The notes: generated from the sequence alone by a model not told the origin. 64,000 nucleotides of DNA from an uncultured Caulobacter sp. (GCF_947036865.1 NZ_CAMQSF010000001.1:358136-422135); one strand, 5' to 3'; counted from the first letter of the stretch, positions 17,524 to 26,826 are shown. Translations and numbers: made by a program.

Positions 17524-18399
17524 TCAAGCCAGGCGACGGCGCGCCGCGTCCGGCCACACCGCCTGCGCGCCCCGGGGCATGGTTCGCATGATCTCGATGA
17601 ACGGAACCTCGCCCTTGATGTAGTCGTAGACGCCCATGCCCAGGAACTCCTGAGCATCCTTGTAGAGGTGTGAGCCGTCAAAATAGCCGTGCCGTCCGAC
17701 GACTTCGGAGATGTCCACGCCTTGAATGATGTCCCATAGCGCGATGATGAAGCGTCGCCGCCGATGGAGAACGCGAGCGCCCAGGCCGATCGCGCTATTG
17801 AACACGCGCGTCGCGTTCCGGGGGGTCATTCCCGTCACGGCGGCCAGGTCCTCGGCGGTACAGGACAGGCCTTGATCGAGACGGCGCTCGACCTCGTCGA
17901 CGAACGGACCGAAGCGCTCGTGCGGGCGGATCAAGGACGAGAGCTGGCCGTCCAGAAGCGCGACGACCTCTTCGTCATCGGCCTGCGCGTCCATCATCTC
18001 CAGGATCGGCGACGGATCCCAGCGCAGGACCGTCGCCGCGCTGGTGACCCGGTTGGCGTATCGGTCGGCGCGCCCCGCGCAGATCGCCGCCCAACCGGCG
18101 AGGGTCAGGCTCGCGAAGATCGACTTGCAGGGCCCGTAGCTGACGCGGAACGGCTCGGTGGCGATGCCGAAGATGCTGGCGGCGGGGATCGCCCGCTCGC
18201 TGGAGGCGCCAATCCTCAGCCGCCAGAAGGACTGGGGCGTGATAAAGTTTATTGTCGGCGAGATCGGGAGGAATAGATCCTCTATTCTAGCTCCATCAGA
18301 GATATCCGATATGAAAAATCCCGACACGAAGCGCCTCAACCTGTCCGAAGAGGCATAGAACCTCATCGACAAACCGGGCGGAGGCACCATTTTATTCAT
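17524..18399 (-). CDS. AraC-family transcriptional regulator
   Basis: This 291-aa protein has a C-terminal AraC-type helix-turn-helix region. ELSCTAEDLAAVTGMTPRNATRVF-like sequence (about residues 185-215) is the first HTH. VDISEVVGRHGYFDGSHLYKDAQEFLGMGVYDY is the second, with the typical G-Y-x-D-x-S-H-L motif. The N-terminal sensing half (about 150 residues) is unassigned and contains FYASSDRLRRFVSGFF. The start is placed at ATG 18399 (MNKMVPPPG). A longer in-frame start at 18510 would add 37 atypical residues. It converges on the hybrid kinase gene, with only 8 bases between stops. Its target may be the downstream receptor/transporter operon or a distant gene. Confidence 0.82.
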   Translation of the reverse strand: MNKMVPPPGLSMRFYASSDRLRRFVSGFFISDISDGARIEDLFLPISPTINFITPQSFWRLRIGASSERAIPAASIFGIATEPFRVSYGPCKSIFASLTLAGWAAICAGRADRYANRVTSAATVLRWDPSPILEMMDAQADDEEVVALLDGQLSSLIRPHERFGPFVDEVERRLDQGLSCTAEDLAAVTGMTPRNATRVFNSAIGLGARVLHRRRRFIIALWDIIQGVDISEVVGRHGYFDGSHLYKDAQEFLGMGVYDYIKGEVPFIEIMRTMPRGAQAVWPDAARRRLA

Positions 18400-18802
18400 T
18401 TCCGGAACGCCGCAACTAAAACCTTCATCCCAGTTGCTCGAAAAATCGCGACGCCACGGCAGCAAAGGCTTTCGAGCACCGTGGTCTAATCGCCCATACG
18501 GTGCACGCAATCTAAAAGAGAGTCTGTGAAGTCAGGAAGTCGATATGCCAGTCAACTCAGCACAAAGCTGTCCTATTTTTACATATACGGCAGCTGTTTC
18601 AGATAACGCTGGAATAGTTGTTGCACGAACGTCAGAATGATTGGGAGAGCGCGCGCGATAATTGCCCCTTTGATCCCCTCAAAGACTGGGTGATCCCCCC
18701 GCCTTCGACCGACTGGTCCGCGCCGAGGGCCGCTCGCCAGCGATGTCCAAGCTTCTGGAGCCTGTTTCTGGCCTGGAGGGCCCCCTCGAAACCAGAGCGG
18801 CT
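18400..18802. other. Intergenic region without a gene
   Basis: This 403-base stretch lies between the AraC gene start and the end of the glycerophosphodiesterase gene. It holds a small hairpin CTTTGA-N5-TCAAAG (18668-18684). An imperfect inverted repeat near 18755-18805 involves GTTTCTGG and CGAAACCAGAG and may terminate the GDPD operon. The half nearest 18400-18600 should carry the AraC gene promoter. No supported ORF is present. Confidence 0.4.
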
Positions 18803-19708
18803 CTAGCCGCGCCCCCAATAGGGCCCCAAGGCGGTGACGCTCGAGACGCCGAGCGCGAGCATGGCGCGGATGTCGGCGGCTTCGGTCAAACCCCAGGCCG
18901 CGACGGTCAGCCCCGCCGCGCGCGCGTCGGCGACAACGTCGGCGTCGATGTCCTTGAAATAGATGGACAGCTGACGGGCGCCATGCGCGGCCGCCGCCCG
19001 ACCCAGCGAGCCGTCGTGGAGCAAGGGATCATGGCCGTCGTTCCAGGGCGAATGCCCCTGGGCGTCGCGGCGAACCTGCGGCTCCAGAACCTTCGGCACC
19101 ACCAGGTGCGCGGTGTCGAGCCCCGGCGCCAGCAAGGCGACCTGCCGCAGGACGCTCCAATCGAAGGCGATGATCTTGCTGTGGGCGGTCCAGCCCTTGG
19201 CCGCCAGGCGGGCGATGACCGCCCGCGTGAGGCGATCGGGGTCGGAGGATTCTTCCGGTTGGGTGGGATCGGTCTTGATCTCCACGTAAAGCCTGGACGG
19301 GCGCGGCCCCGGCGCCGCGGCCAGAACGTCGATGACCTCGTCCAGGGTCGACAGGGCGGAGCCGTCCCACTGCTCCCGGAACGGATAGTCGGTCGCCGCC
19401 TTCGAGCCCGGCTTGGCTCGGCCCAGATCATAGGCGCGCAGCTGCTCCAGCGTCAGGTCGCGGATCTTGGGGCCAGGCTCCTCGATCCACTGGCCCGCGA
19501 GGCGGGCGGAATCCGAGCGAAGACGGTAGTCGTGGTGGGTGACGATCTCGCCGTCGGCGGTCAGGTGGACGTCGATCTCCACCCCGTCGACGCCGGGCGT
19601 GGCGACGGCGAAGCCGGCCGCCTTGGCGTTGTTGGGCGGCCAGCTGCCGCAGCCGCAGGCGCCGGCGATGAGCGGAACCTGGCTGGAGGTCGAAGAGGGC
19701 GTGGTCAT
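18803..19708 (-). CDS. Glycerophosphodiester phosphodiesterase
   Basis: This 301-aa GDPD-family enzyme hydrolyses glycerophosphodiesters to glycerol 3-phosphate and an alcohol. Family motifs seen are GVEIDVHLTADGEIVTHHD (catalytic acid and His-His-Asp area), LSTLDEVIDVL and YVEIKTDPTQPEES (metal-binding Glu-x-Lys). The later DIDADVVADARAAGLTVAAWG and ALGVSSVTALGPY form the closing strands. There is a cysteine pair CGCG near residue 18 but no clear signal peptide, so the enzyme is probably cytoplasmic. The ATG overlaps the stop of the MFS gene by 4 bases (19705-19708). It is the last gene of a TonB receptor / MFS / GDPD operon. Confidence 0.9.
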   Translation of the reverse strand: MTTPSSTSSQVPLIAGACGCGSWPPNNAKAAGFAVATPGVDGVEIDVHLTADGEIVTHHDYRLRSDSARLAGQWIEEPGPKIRDLTLEQLRAYDLGRAKPGSKAATDYPFREQWDGSALSTLDEVIDVLAAAPGPRPSRLYVEIKTDPTQPEESSDPDRLTRAVIARLAAKGWTAHSKIIAFDWSVLRQVALLAPGLDTAHLVVPKVLEPQVRRDAQGHSPWNDGHDPLLHDGSLGRAAAAHGARQLSIYFKDIDADVVADARAAGLTVAAWGLTEAADIRAMLALGVSSVTALGPYWGRG

Positions 19709-21069
19709 GCGACGCTTCCCGGAGACGGGGCCGACCGGGCCAGCCGGCGGGCTATGGTTTGTTGTCGGCGCGCGGTCAGCGGGAACCGCCACAGCAGGAC
19801 CAGCGCCACGAAGTTCAGCAGGGTCGGAATGAACAGATGCGAAAGCTGCAGGCCGGTGACCGCCATCGGGGTCAGGGGACCGCTGGCGGAATAGCCGAAG
19901 GCGCCGATCAGCAGGAAGGCCGCGCCGCCGCCGATGGCCGAGTTGAACTTGTCCAGCAGGGACTGCACGGCGAACAGCGGGCCGGTCAGCTGTCGGCCGG
20001 ACCTGAGCCGCTCGTAGTCGACGATGTCGCCCAGCACGGCGGGCGTCGCCACGTTGGAGACCGAGAAGGCCGCGCCGGCGACGGCGAAGATCAGCAGCGA
20101 CCAGGGCAAGGCGCCGGGCCCGGGCGTCAAAACGGCCATCGGCGGATAGACGGCGCCGGCGAGCGCCAGGCCCAGGCCCCAGGCCCGCGTCTTGCCCAGG
20201 CGGGCCATCACGGCCTGCCACAACGGCAGGGCCAGGAGATTGGCCCCGATATAGACGACCAGGGATAGCCAGGCGAAGTCCGCCAGCCGCAGATATCGGG
20301 TCTGGTAGAGGAACACGACGGCGATGAACATGCCGTTCGACAGGCCGTTCAGCACCGAGATCGCCGCGTAGAGCTGGAACGGCCGGTTGCGGCGCAGCAC
20401 GTCGAGCAACGCCGCCGGCCGGAACGGCGCCGCGCTTCGCGGCCGGCTGGACGGCGCCAGGGCGACACAGGCCAGGGTCGAGGCCGCCACCAGTCCGGCG
20501 ACGATCCAGCCGGTCGCGCGTAGGGTCTCGGCGGTGAAGGCGTGGGTCGCGAAGATCGGGGCCAGGGGCGTCACCGCGAAGAGCAGGCTGCCCGCATAGC
20601 CCGCGCCGACCCGATAGGCGAACAGCCTGGAACGCTCGTTGTAGCCGCCGGCCAGTTCGCTGCCCCAGGCGTTGTGCGGCACCACGATCATCGACCACCC
20701 GAGATAGAAGCCGATCAGGGCCAGGAACAGCCACAGCCCGCTGACCAGCCGGGGCGGATCGGTGAGCGCCAGATAGCTGGCGGCGAACACCGCCCCGCCG
20801 ACGGCGATCCAGGCCTTGCGACCGCCGAACCGGCCCGGGGTGGCGTCCGACGCGGCCCCGACCGCGATGTCGAAGCCGACGTCCGCCACCCGGGTAAGCA
20901 GCAGCACCAGACCCAGCTCGGCCGGCGAGATGCGGCCGGTTTCGGTCAGGAGGCCCGGCAGCACCACGCTGACCGCATAGAGGGCCATGGCCACCGGCAG
21001 CGCCGGACCGGCATAGGCGAGCAGCCGTCCGGCCGAGATGCGCCGCGAAGCGCCGTCCATCGTCGTCAT
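19705..21069 (-). CDS. MFS transporter, GPH (glycoside-pentoside-hexuronide) type
   Basis: This 454-aa protein is predicted to have about 12 membrane segments. Features of the GPH family include DVGFDIAVGAASDATPGRFGGRKAW between helices 2 and 3, and WSMIVVPHNAWGSELAGGYNERSRLFAYR. An in-frame alternative start (MDG) lies three codons downstream. It starts 3 bases after the TonB receptor stop and overlaps the phosphodiesterase gene, so the three form one transcript. The context suggests it brings a glycerophosphodiester, or the compound delivered by the receptor, into the cytoplasm. GPH members usually carry sugars, so the substrate stays open. Confidence 0.87.
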   Translation of the reverse strand: MTTMDGASRRISAGRLLAYAGPALPVAMALYAVSVVLPGLLTETGRISPAELGLVLLLTRVADVGFDIAVGAASDATPGRFGGRKAWIAVGGAVFAASYLALTDPPRLVSGLWLFLALIGFYLGWSMIVVPHNAWGSELAGGYNERSRLFAYRVGAGYAGSLLFAVTPLAPIFATHAFTAETLRATGWIVAGLVAASTLACVALAPSSRPRSAAPFRPAALLDVLRRNRPFQLYAAISVLNGLSNGMFIAVVFLYQTRYLRLADFAWLSLVVYIGANLLALPLWQAVMARLGKTRAWGLGLALAGAVYPPMAVLTPGPGALPWSLLIFAVAGAAFSVSNVATPAVLGDIVDYERLRSGRQLTGPLFAVQSLLDKFNSAIGGGAAFLLIGAFGYSASGPLTPMAVTGLQLSHLFIPTLLNFVALVLLWRFPLTARRQQTIARRLARSAPSPGSVA

Positions 21070-21071
21070 CC

Positions 21072-23306
21072 CTAGAACTTCGCCTGGAGTTCGACGCCGT
21101 AGGTCCTGGGCTGGCCGGGGGCCGCCAGATAGGCCCCGCTGAACAGCGGGAAGTCGTAGGCGTTGCGCAGGTACTTGGTGTTGGCGAGGTTCGCGCCGGT
21201 CAGATAGACGCCCCAACGGCCGGACGAGACCTTCAGCCCGACCCGCCCGTTGAGCACGCCATAGCCCCTCTGGAGCGTCTCGGGGGCGTGGGCGGTCTGT
21301 AGATACTGCTCGGAGAAGTAGGCGTAGTCGACGCGGGCGAAGGCCCGAACGTTCAGGGCGGGGATCTCGGTCTCGTACTGGGCCGAGAGCGCGCCGTGCA
21401 GTTTCGGCGCGTTGGGGATCACCCGCCCGGCGAGGTTCTGGACGCAGGTTCCCGTCGTCGCGGCGGCCTGGGCCGCGGTGCACGGCGCGCCGGCGTACTG
21501 GTCGTAGGTCGCCTCGTCATAGCTGAGGGCCAGATTGAGCAGCAGGCCCGCGGTCGGCGCGGCCGCGGCGTTCAACTCGACGCCTTCCGTCGTGGCCTGG
21601 GCCGCGTTGCCGACGATGAAGTTGGCGCCGTCGAAGTTCGAGACCTGCTGGTCCTTGACCACCATGTGGAACACCGCCACGTCGAACGACAGCCGGCGCT
21701 CGAACGCGTCGCCCTTCAGCCCGACCTCGTAGTTGGTGGCCTGCTCCGGCCGGAAGCCGACGGCCGCGACACTGGGAACCCCGAAGCCGTTATAGCCGCC
21801 GCCCTTATAGCCGCGGCTGACGGTGGCGTAGACGTTCGTCCGTTCGTCCAGCGCATAGCGGAGGCTCGCCGAGCCAGAGACCTTGTCCTCGGACTTGCTG
21901 ACCGTGAATTGGCCCAGGTTCGGAATGGTCACGCCCTGCGGCTGAAAGCGGTTGTGGCGGTTGGACTGGCTGTCCCAGCGCAAACCCACGGTGGCGGTCA
22001 GGCGATCGTCGATCCGCACTGCGGCCTGGCCGAACAGCGCCGCCGCGCTGGTGCGGGTGCGGGTGATCTCCAGATCCTGAGCGCCCCTGGGGAAGGCGCC
22101 GCCCGTCACCGTCGTCAGGTCCTTGCGGACCGTGTTGAAGCCGCGATTGTTCTGGTCCTGGCGGTACAGGAACGCGCCCGCCAGCCACGAGACCCGAGCG
22201 CGCGGGTCGCTGGCGATCCGGACTTCCTGCGAATACTGCTTCTGCTTGGTGACCGCGCCCCCGTCCAGCAGGTCGAGCGGGATGTAGTCGACGTCGGTGA
22301 TGTTGTCGTCCTTGAACCGCTGAAAGGCGGTGATCGAGGTCAGGGACACGCCGCCGCCCAGGTCGTAGACGCCCGTCAGGCTGGTGCGGAACTGCTCGAG
22401 CCGTTCGTGCGGCCGGAAATTGGCGGTCGCTTGGCGCTGATAGATGTCTGTCGGAAAGCTGACGCCGAACAGCGAGCCCAGATAGCCGAGGGTCGGCGAG
22501 AGCTTCAGCAGCCCGTAGTTTATGACGCTGGAGTCGTGGGAGTCGTAAGCGACCTTGAAGCTCAGATCGAGACCGGGCGCGACGACGCCGTCGACGCGTC
22601 CGCGCAGGCCGTAACGGCGGAACGAATTGCCGTCGTTCGCCGGCAGGGTGTTCTTGATATAGCCGTCGCGCGCGTCGCTGTAGCCGCTCAGCCGGAAGCC
22701 GATCTTGTCGGTGATCGGGCCGCCGAACCCGGCTTGGACATTCGTGGTCCCGAAATTGCCGACATAGGCGCGGGCGTCGGCTTCGAAGGTCGAGGACGGG
22801 CGGCGCGTGATGATGTTGATCGCCCCGGCGTCGGTGTTCTTGCCGTAGAGGGCGCCCTGAGGACCGCGCAGGACCTCCACCCGCTCCACGTCCGTCAGGT
22901 CCACGGCCAGGGACGCCGGCCGCGACTGATAGACGCCGTCGATGAACACGCCGACGCTGGGCTCGACCCCGGAATTGAGCGCGTCGGAGCCGATGCCGCG
23001 AATGGCGACATTGGTGTAGCTGGCGCCGACGGACTCATTGACCATCAGGCCCGGGGTCGCGCGGGCGAGATCCTCGAAGGTCGTGGTGCGGGTGTTCTGG
23101 AAATAGGTCTGGCCGAAGGTGACGATCGACAGCGGCACGTCGCGGGCCTTCTGCTCCACCTTCTGGGCGGTCACGATGACTTCGGTCAGGGCGTTCTGAT
23201 CGGCGGCCCGCTGCTCGGCCGCGCGAGCGGAAGACCCGGTCGCCAAGATCATCACGGTCACGAGACCGCTGCTCGTCAGTAAACTGAAGATATTCCGCCC
23301 AAGCAT
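21072..23306 (-). CDS. TonB-dependent outer-membrane receptor
   Basis: The 744-aa precursor has a signal peptide (cleavage near SARAAE) and a TonB-box-like ALTEVIVTAQKVEQ. The plug domain contains VAIRGIGSDALNSGVEPSVGVFIDGVY, RVEVLRGPQGALYGKNTDAGAINI and more. A 22-strand barrel follows, ending GVELQAKF with the terminal Phe. The ATG at 23306 is chosen because the sequence GGAGGGCGGG lies directly upstream. The longer GTG start at 23318 overlaps that ribosome binding site. It is first in an operon with an MFS transporter and GDPD, and the LysR gene lies upstream on the same strand. The substrate is unknown; a glycerophosphodiester-like compound is the inference from context. Confidence 0.92.
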   Translation of the reverse strand: MLGRNIFSLLTSSGLVTVMILATGSSARAAEQRAADQNALTEVIVTAQKVEQKARDVPLSIVTFGQTYFQNTRTTTFEDLARATPGLMVNESVGASYTNVAIRGIGSDALNSGVEPSVGVFIDGVYQSRPASLAVDLTDVERVEVLRGPQGALYGKNTDAGAINIITRRPSSTFEADARAYVGNFGTTNVQAGFGGPITDKIGFRLSGYSDARDGYIKNTLPANDGNSFRRYGLRGRVDGVVAPGLDLSFKVAYDSHDSSVINYGLLKLSPTLGYLGSLFGVSFPTDIYQRQATANFRPHERLEQFRTSLTGVYDLGGGVSLTSITAFQRFKDDNITDVDYIPLDLLDGGAVTKQKQYSQEVRIASDPRARVSWLAGAFLYRQDQNNRGFNTVRKDLTTVTGGAFPRGAQDLEITRTRTSAAALFGQAAVRIDDRLTATVGLRWDSQSNRHNRFQPQGVTIPNLGQFTVSKSEDKVSGSASLRYALDERTNVYATVSRGYKGGGYNGFGVPSVAAVGFRPEQATNYEVGLKGDAFERRLSFDVAVFHMVVKDQQVSNFDGANFIVGNAAQATTEGVELNAAAAPTAGLLLNLALSYDEATYDQYAGAPCTAAQAAATTGTCVQNLAGRVIPNAPKLHGALSAQYETEIPALNVRAFARVDYAYFSEQYLQTAHAPETLQRGYGVLNGRVGLKVSSGRWGVYLTGANLANTKYLRNAYDFPLFSGAYLAAPGQPRTYGVELQAKF

Positions 23307-23444
23307 CCCGCCCTCCACAGAAATGAGCCCGAGCGAATGCTGAACTCATTTTGTGGCGGTATACACATCTGGCCGTGACAGGCGGGCGCATTCTCCGCAC
23401 CGGCTGTTGCGTCCAGATCAACACCTCGCCGGACGACCCCGCCG

Positions 23445-24338
23445 TCAGGAGGTCTTGGCGGCGGCCTCCGTGATCAGCCAGTTGCGGAACCGGCGGACGG
23501 TCCTGCGGGAGACGTCCTGCTTGCGGCAGACGAAGTCCAGCGACCGAACGCCGACGATCCGTTCGGCGAACGGCGCGACCAGGGCGCCGGAATTCAGCTC
23601 CGCCTCGCACAGCTCGCCGAAGACGAGGGCCACGCCCAGGCCGTTGGCCGCGGCCCGCATGACGAGGCTCATCGTGTCGAACTGGAGAACCTTGGAGGGC
23701 TTGATGTCGCCGCCGCCGACATGGGAGAGCCAGTCGCTCCAGGCGTCCTTCATCGTCGACAGGACGATCTGCTTGTGGCGCGAAAGGTCTTCCAGGGATC
23801 GGATCGGCGACCGGTTCAGCAGGTCGGGGCTGGCGACCGGGAATTGGCTCAAGGCCATGAACTTCTCGGCGTGGTTCGCGGTCGGCTGGCCCTTGCTGAC
23901 CCGGATGACCACGTCGACGTCCTTCAGGTCGAGCTGGTCGTAATAGCCCACGCTGTCCAGCTGCAGCTCGATGTCGGAATTGGCGGCGTAGAATTTCGAC
24001 AGCCGCGGCAGCAGCCAGACCGAGGCGAACGACTCCGGCACCGCCACCTTCAGGGTTCGGCGCCGGTCGGCCGAGGCGACGATCTCGGCGGCGTCGTGCA
24101 GCGCTTCGAAGGCCGGGCCGGTGACGCTGAAATAGGCCTTGCCGGCATTGGTCAGGCTGACGCCGCTGCGGCCTCGGTTGAGCAGCGCCTGGCCAAGGTC
24201 CGCCTCCAGCGCCTGAACGCGCCGGCTGACCGCCGACTTGCTGATATTGAGCTCGTCCGCAGCCCGAGAAATGCTCATCAGCCGGGCGACGACGACAAAC
24301 GCCTCGATGGAGATCAGCGGCGGCAGGCGCTTGCGCAT
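23445..24338 (-). CDS. LysR-family transcriptional regulator
   Basis: This 297-aa protein has an N-terminal winged HTH (SISRAADELNISKSAVSRRVQALEADLGQALLNRG, residues about 20-60). The GcvA-like effector domain starts near TLKVAVPESFASVWLLPRL. It ends with a basic segment SRRTVRRFRNWL. It lies 138 bases upstream of the TonB receptor gene on the same strand, so it is the likely regulator of that operon. Its own start is the ATG at 24338. Confidence 0.92.
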   Translation of the reverse strand: MRKRLPPLISIEAFVVVARLMSISRAADELNISKSAVSRRVQALEADLGQALLNRGRSGVSLTNAGKAYFSVTGPAFEALHDAAEIVASADRRRTLKVAVPESFASVWLLPRLSKFYAANSDIELQLDSVGYYDQLDLKDVDVVIRVSKGQPTANHAEKFMALSQFPVASPDLLNRSPIRSLEDLSRHKQIVLSTMKDAWSDWLSHVGGGDIKPSKVLQFDTMSLVMRAAANGLGVALVFGELCEAELNSGALVAPFAERIVGVRSLDFVCRKQDVSRRTVRRFRNWLITEAAAKTS

Positions 24339-24392
24339 GGGCGCGTAGCTATCACGTCCCGCCTCGGCGGGTCCATGCGCGCGCGGCCTCTA

Positions 24393-24719
24393 TCAGGAGG
24401 CGATGGACTCGCGCAGGCGCGCGGCGACGTCGCCGAGGGTGATGGCCGCCAAGGCGTCGTTGACTTCCAGAACGCCCTGACCGTGCTGTTGCGACAGGTT
24501 GCCGGTGAAGTCGGTCAGGGCCGTGATGTGCTGGGCCAGCATGTCGACCGTATGCAGCTCCTGCATCACCGACAGGCGATGCTCGTCGGGCACCAGTTCC
24601 AGGATCTTGCCGAGCGCCACGTCCAGGTGCCCGCACGCGATCGCGGCGAACGACATCTCCGCGGAGATCGCCTTCAACACCGTCTCGACGCTCGCCGGCG
24701 GCAGCTTGTCCGACATCAT
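24393..24719 (-). CDS. Small helical protein with DxxxQ motif, possible CheZ/CheT-like phosphatase
   Basis: This 108-aa protein looks all-helical, without Cys, signal peptide or membrane segment. One predicted helix reads LHTVDMLAQHITALTDF. It contains D-x-x-x-Q (DMLAQ), the spacing of the catalytic Asp/Gln in CheZ and in the small CheT-type phosphatases of alphaproteobacteria, and it has similar hydrophobic flanks. The rest (VALGKILELVPDEHRLSVMQ) also fits a helical hairpin. The start is the ATG at 24719 (or 24716), preceded by CAGGGGG. I do not recognise the family with certainty; a four-residue motif can occur by chance. It stands alone between LysR and GntR genes, 9 kb from the che operon. 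Confidence 0.55.
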   Translation of the reverse strand: MMSDKLPPASVETVLKAISAEMSFAAIACGHLDVALGKILELVPDEHRLSVMQELHTVDMLAQHITALTDFTGNLSQQHGQGVLEVNDALAAITLGDVAARLRESIAS

Positions 24720-24828
24720 TACCCCCTGATTCCCTCAAGGGGAGGTCAGCATGCGCGGGGCGGATCCGGCAAGACCTTGATTTGCGCGACGAATTATCGC
24801 GCCCCCGAAGCCTTGTCCTGGAGCGATC

Positions 24829-25584
24829 CTAGATGGCGGTGCGCCTCAGAAGCTCGTCGCGGCGTTCGGCCATCTCCCGGCGCGTGCGCTCCAGAGCATC
24901 GCGCTCGGTCATCGACAGCAAGGCCTCCACCGTCCGGTTCAGATGCTCGTGGATCACCCGGCGAGCCTCCTTGGGATCGCGGCCGCGCAGGGCCGCGACG
25001 ATGCGGTGATGATCGCGCGCGAACGCGTCCGGATCGGCCAGGCGGGCGCGGCGCAGCTGATGGGCGCAGTCGGGGAACTGCCGGCGAAGGGCCCAAATCT
25101 CCTCGACCGCCGCGACGATGGCGGCGTTGCGCGTCGCGTGGGCCACGGCCAGATGGAAGTCGTGCTCCAGCCGCTCGCCGTCTTCGGTGGCGGCCAGGTC
25201 GGCGAGCTCGCGGGCGATCCGCTCCAGCGCCGCGACCTGCTCGTCGGTGACCGCGGCGGCGGCGAGCGCGCAGGCCTCGCCCTCGAACAATCGCCGCGCC
25301 TCGGTCAGTTCCAACGCGCTGACCTCGGCCTCGGTCGCGTCGTCCTCGGGCTTGGCGCGCGCCGTGACGTAGACGCCAGACCCCTGCCGCGCCTCGACCA
25401 GACCCTGGAACTCGAGCGCGATCATGGCGTCGCGGATGGTGGGGCGGCTGACGCCGAACGAATCGGCCAGCCCTCGTTCCGAGGGGAGACGATCGCCGGG
25501 AACGTACCGCCCCTCGGCGATCGACGCCGCGATCGAGCGCGCGACCTGCTGGTACAATTTCTGCGGATCCGGCGCGCCGGCCAT
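24829..25584 (-). CDS. GntR-family (FadR/FCD) regulator of the hexuronate module
   Basis: The 251-aa protein has a GntR winged HTH with VPGDRLPSERGLADSFGVSRPTIRDAMIALE, residues about 25-60, and a C-terminal FCD effector domain with LEHDFHLAVAHATRNAA and DHHRIVAALRGRD, which supply metal/effector-binding residues. The start at ATG 25584 is preceded by AGGGGA. An upstream ATG at 25611 is less well supported. It follows the GH105 gene by 28 bases, so it is co-transcribed with kduI and GH105. It is paralogous to the GntR at 28000-28767. ExuR/UxuR-like control of pectin or hexuronate use is inferred from neighbours. Confidence 0.9.
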   Translation of the reverse strand: MAGAPDPQKLYQQVARSIAASIAEGRYVPGDRLPSERGLADSFGVSRPTIRDAMIALEFQGLVEARQGSGVYVTARAKPEDDATEAEVSALELTEARRLFEGEACALAAAAVTDEQVAALERIARELADLAATEDGERLEHDFHLAVAHATRNAAIVAAVEEIWALRRQFPDCAHQLRRARLADPDAFARDHHRIVAALRGRDPKEARRVIHEHLNRTVEALLSMTERDALERTRREMAERRDELLRRTAI

Positions 25585-25612
25585 TTCGTCCCCTGGGTTC
25601 GTCCCCGCCATC

Positions 25613-26812
25613 TTAGCGCCTAGCGGAACCTTTGGAAGCCGAGCTGGAAGCCGCCAGGACCCGCACCTCGCTCGCGGCCAAAAGGAAGGCGCCGACGCCA
25701 TAGAGCTGGGTGTCGTCGCGGCCGACCTGGTCGGGCGCGACCCCGACCCGCTGCACCCAGCCCAGGCGTCCGTCCGGCTCGATCGCCGCGTCCAGCGCCT
25801 TCCAGCCCCTGTCGATCACCGGGCCGTACTTGGCGCGCGACAGCAGGCCGTGGTTCACGCCCCAGGCCAGGCCATAGACGAAGAAGCCCGTGCCGCTGGT
25901 TTCGGGCGTCCTCTGCGGTTCCAGCAGCGAAACGGGCCAGTAGCCCTCCGGCCCTTGCAGCGGGGCGATCCTGGCCGCCATCTGCTTGAAGATGGCCTCG
26001 TAGCGCGGCCGGCTGGGATGGTTGGCCGGCAGGTCCCGCAGGATCCGCGCGATCCCGGCGAAGGCCCAGCCATTGCCGCGGCCCCAGAAGATCTTCCGCC
26101 CCGCCTCGCTCCGTCGCTTGATGAAGCGGCTGTCGCGGAAATAGAGGTGGTCGGCCTTGTCGTAGAGATAGTCCGTGGTCGCCCAGAACTCGCGGTCGGC
26201 GTGGTCGAGATAGCGCCGATCGCCGCTGACCCTGGCCAGCGACACCCAGGCCGGCGGGGCCATGAAGATCGCGTCGCTCCAGCACCAGCGGGCCTGGCAG
26301 TAGGGGTCGCCCTTGGCCGGCTTGGGTTCGAAATCGAGCGACACGGTCGAGGGGTTCGCCAGCACGGCGTCGAAGCGGGCGCGGATCGGCGCGAGCTTGC
26401 TCGGATCGCGCGTCCGATCGGCGGCCCAGACCCACACCGCGCCGGTCGCGTCGGCGTCGGCATGACGCGGGCGCGGGTCGAAGCCCCACTGCTCGGCCTC
26501 GCCATGCTTGAGCACGGCGGCCGTCAGATACGGATCCTGGGTCGCGTCGGCGAAGCTGTAGAGCCCGATATAGAAGGCCGCTTGGATCCAGTCGCGCGGC
26601 GCCTCGGTGTCCTTCCGGAAGGCCGAGACCGGGACATAGTCGAACCGGTCCATGTGGGTCAGCTGCCAGGCGGCGACCTTGCGGCCCGCGGCGTCGACGG
26701 AGGCGGCCGACACGGCGACGACGGCGGGCTTGCTCGCGGCGACCGCCGGGGCGGGGCTCCCGCTCAGAAGCGCGAGGGCGACAGCCCCGTTCAAGAGGAT
26801 CTTCAAGCTCAA
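25613..26812 (-). CDS. Glycoside hydrolase family 105-type unsaturated rhamnogalacturonyl hydrolase
   Basis: This 399-aa protein has a signal peptide (AVALALLSGSPAPAVAAS), so it acts outside the cytoplasm. The alpha/alpha-barrel motifs of GH88/GH105 are present: WCWSDAIFMAPPAWVSLAR (with the catalytic Asp), the signature WGRGNGWAFAGIARIL and ETSGTGFFVYGLAWGVN. These enzymes release the unsaturated uronic acid from pectin-lyase products. The product feeds the KduI isomerase encoded 14 bases upstream in the same operon. The C-terminal residues (LAASSSASKGSARR) are basic and low-complexity. The substrate assignment is by family. Confidence 0.9.
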   Translation of the reverse strand: MSLKILLNGAVALALLSGSPAPAVAASKPAVVAVSAASVDAAGRKVAAWQLTHMDRFDYVPVSAFRKDTEAPRDWIQAAFYIGLYSFADATQDPYLTAAVLKHGEAEQWGFDPRPRHADADATGAVWVWAADRTRDPSKLAPIRARFDAVLANPSTVSLDFEPKPAKGDPYCQARWCWSDAIFMAPPAWVSLARVSGDRRYLDHADREFWATTDYLYDKADHLYFRDSRFIKRRSEAGRKIFWGRGNGWAFAGIARILRDLPANHPSRPRYEAIFKQMAARIAPLQGPEGYWPVSLLEPQRTPETSGTGFFVYGLAWGVNHGLLSRAKYGPVIDRGWKALDAAIEPDGRLGWVQRVGVAPDQVGRDDTQLYGVGAFLLAASEVRVLAASSSASKGSARR

Positions 26813-26826
26813 CAGGGCGCTCCCGG

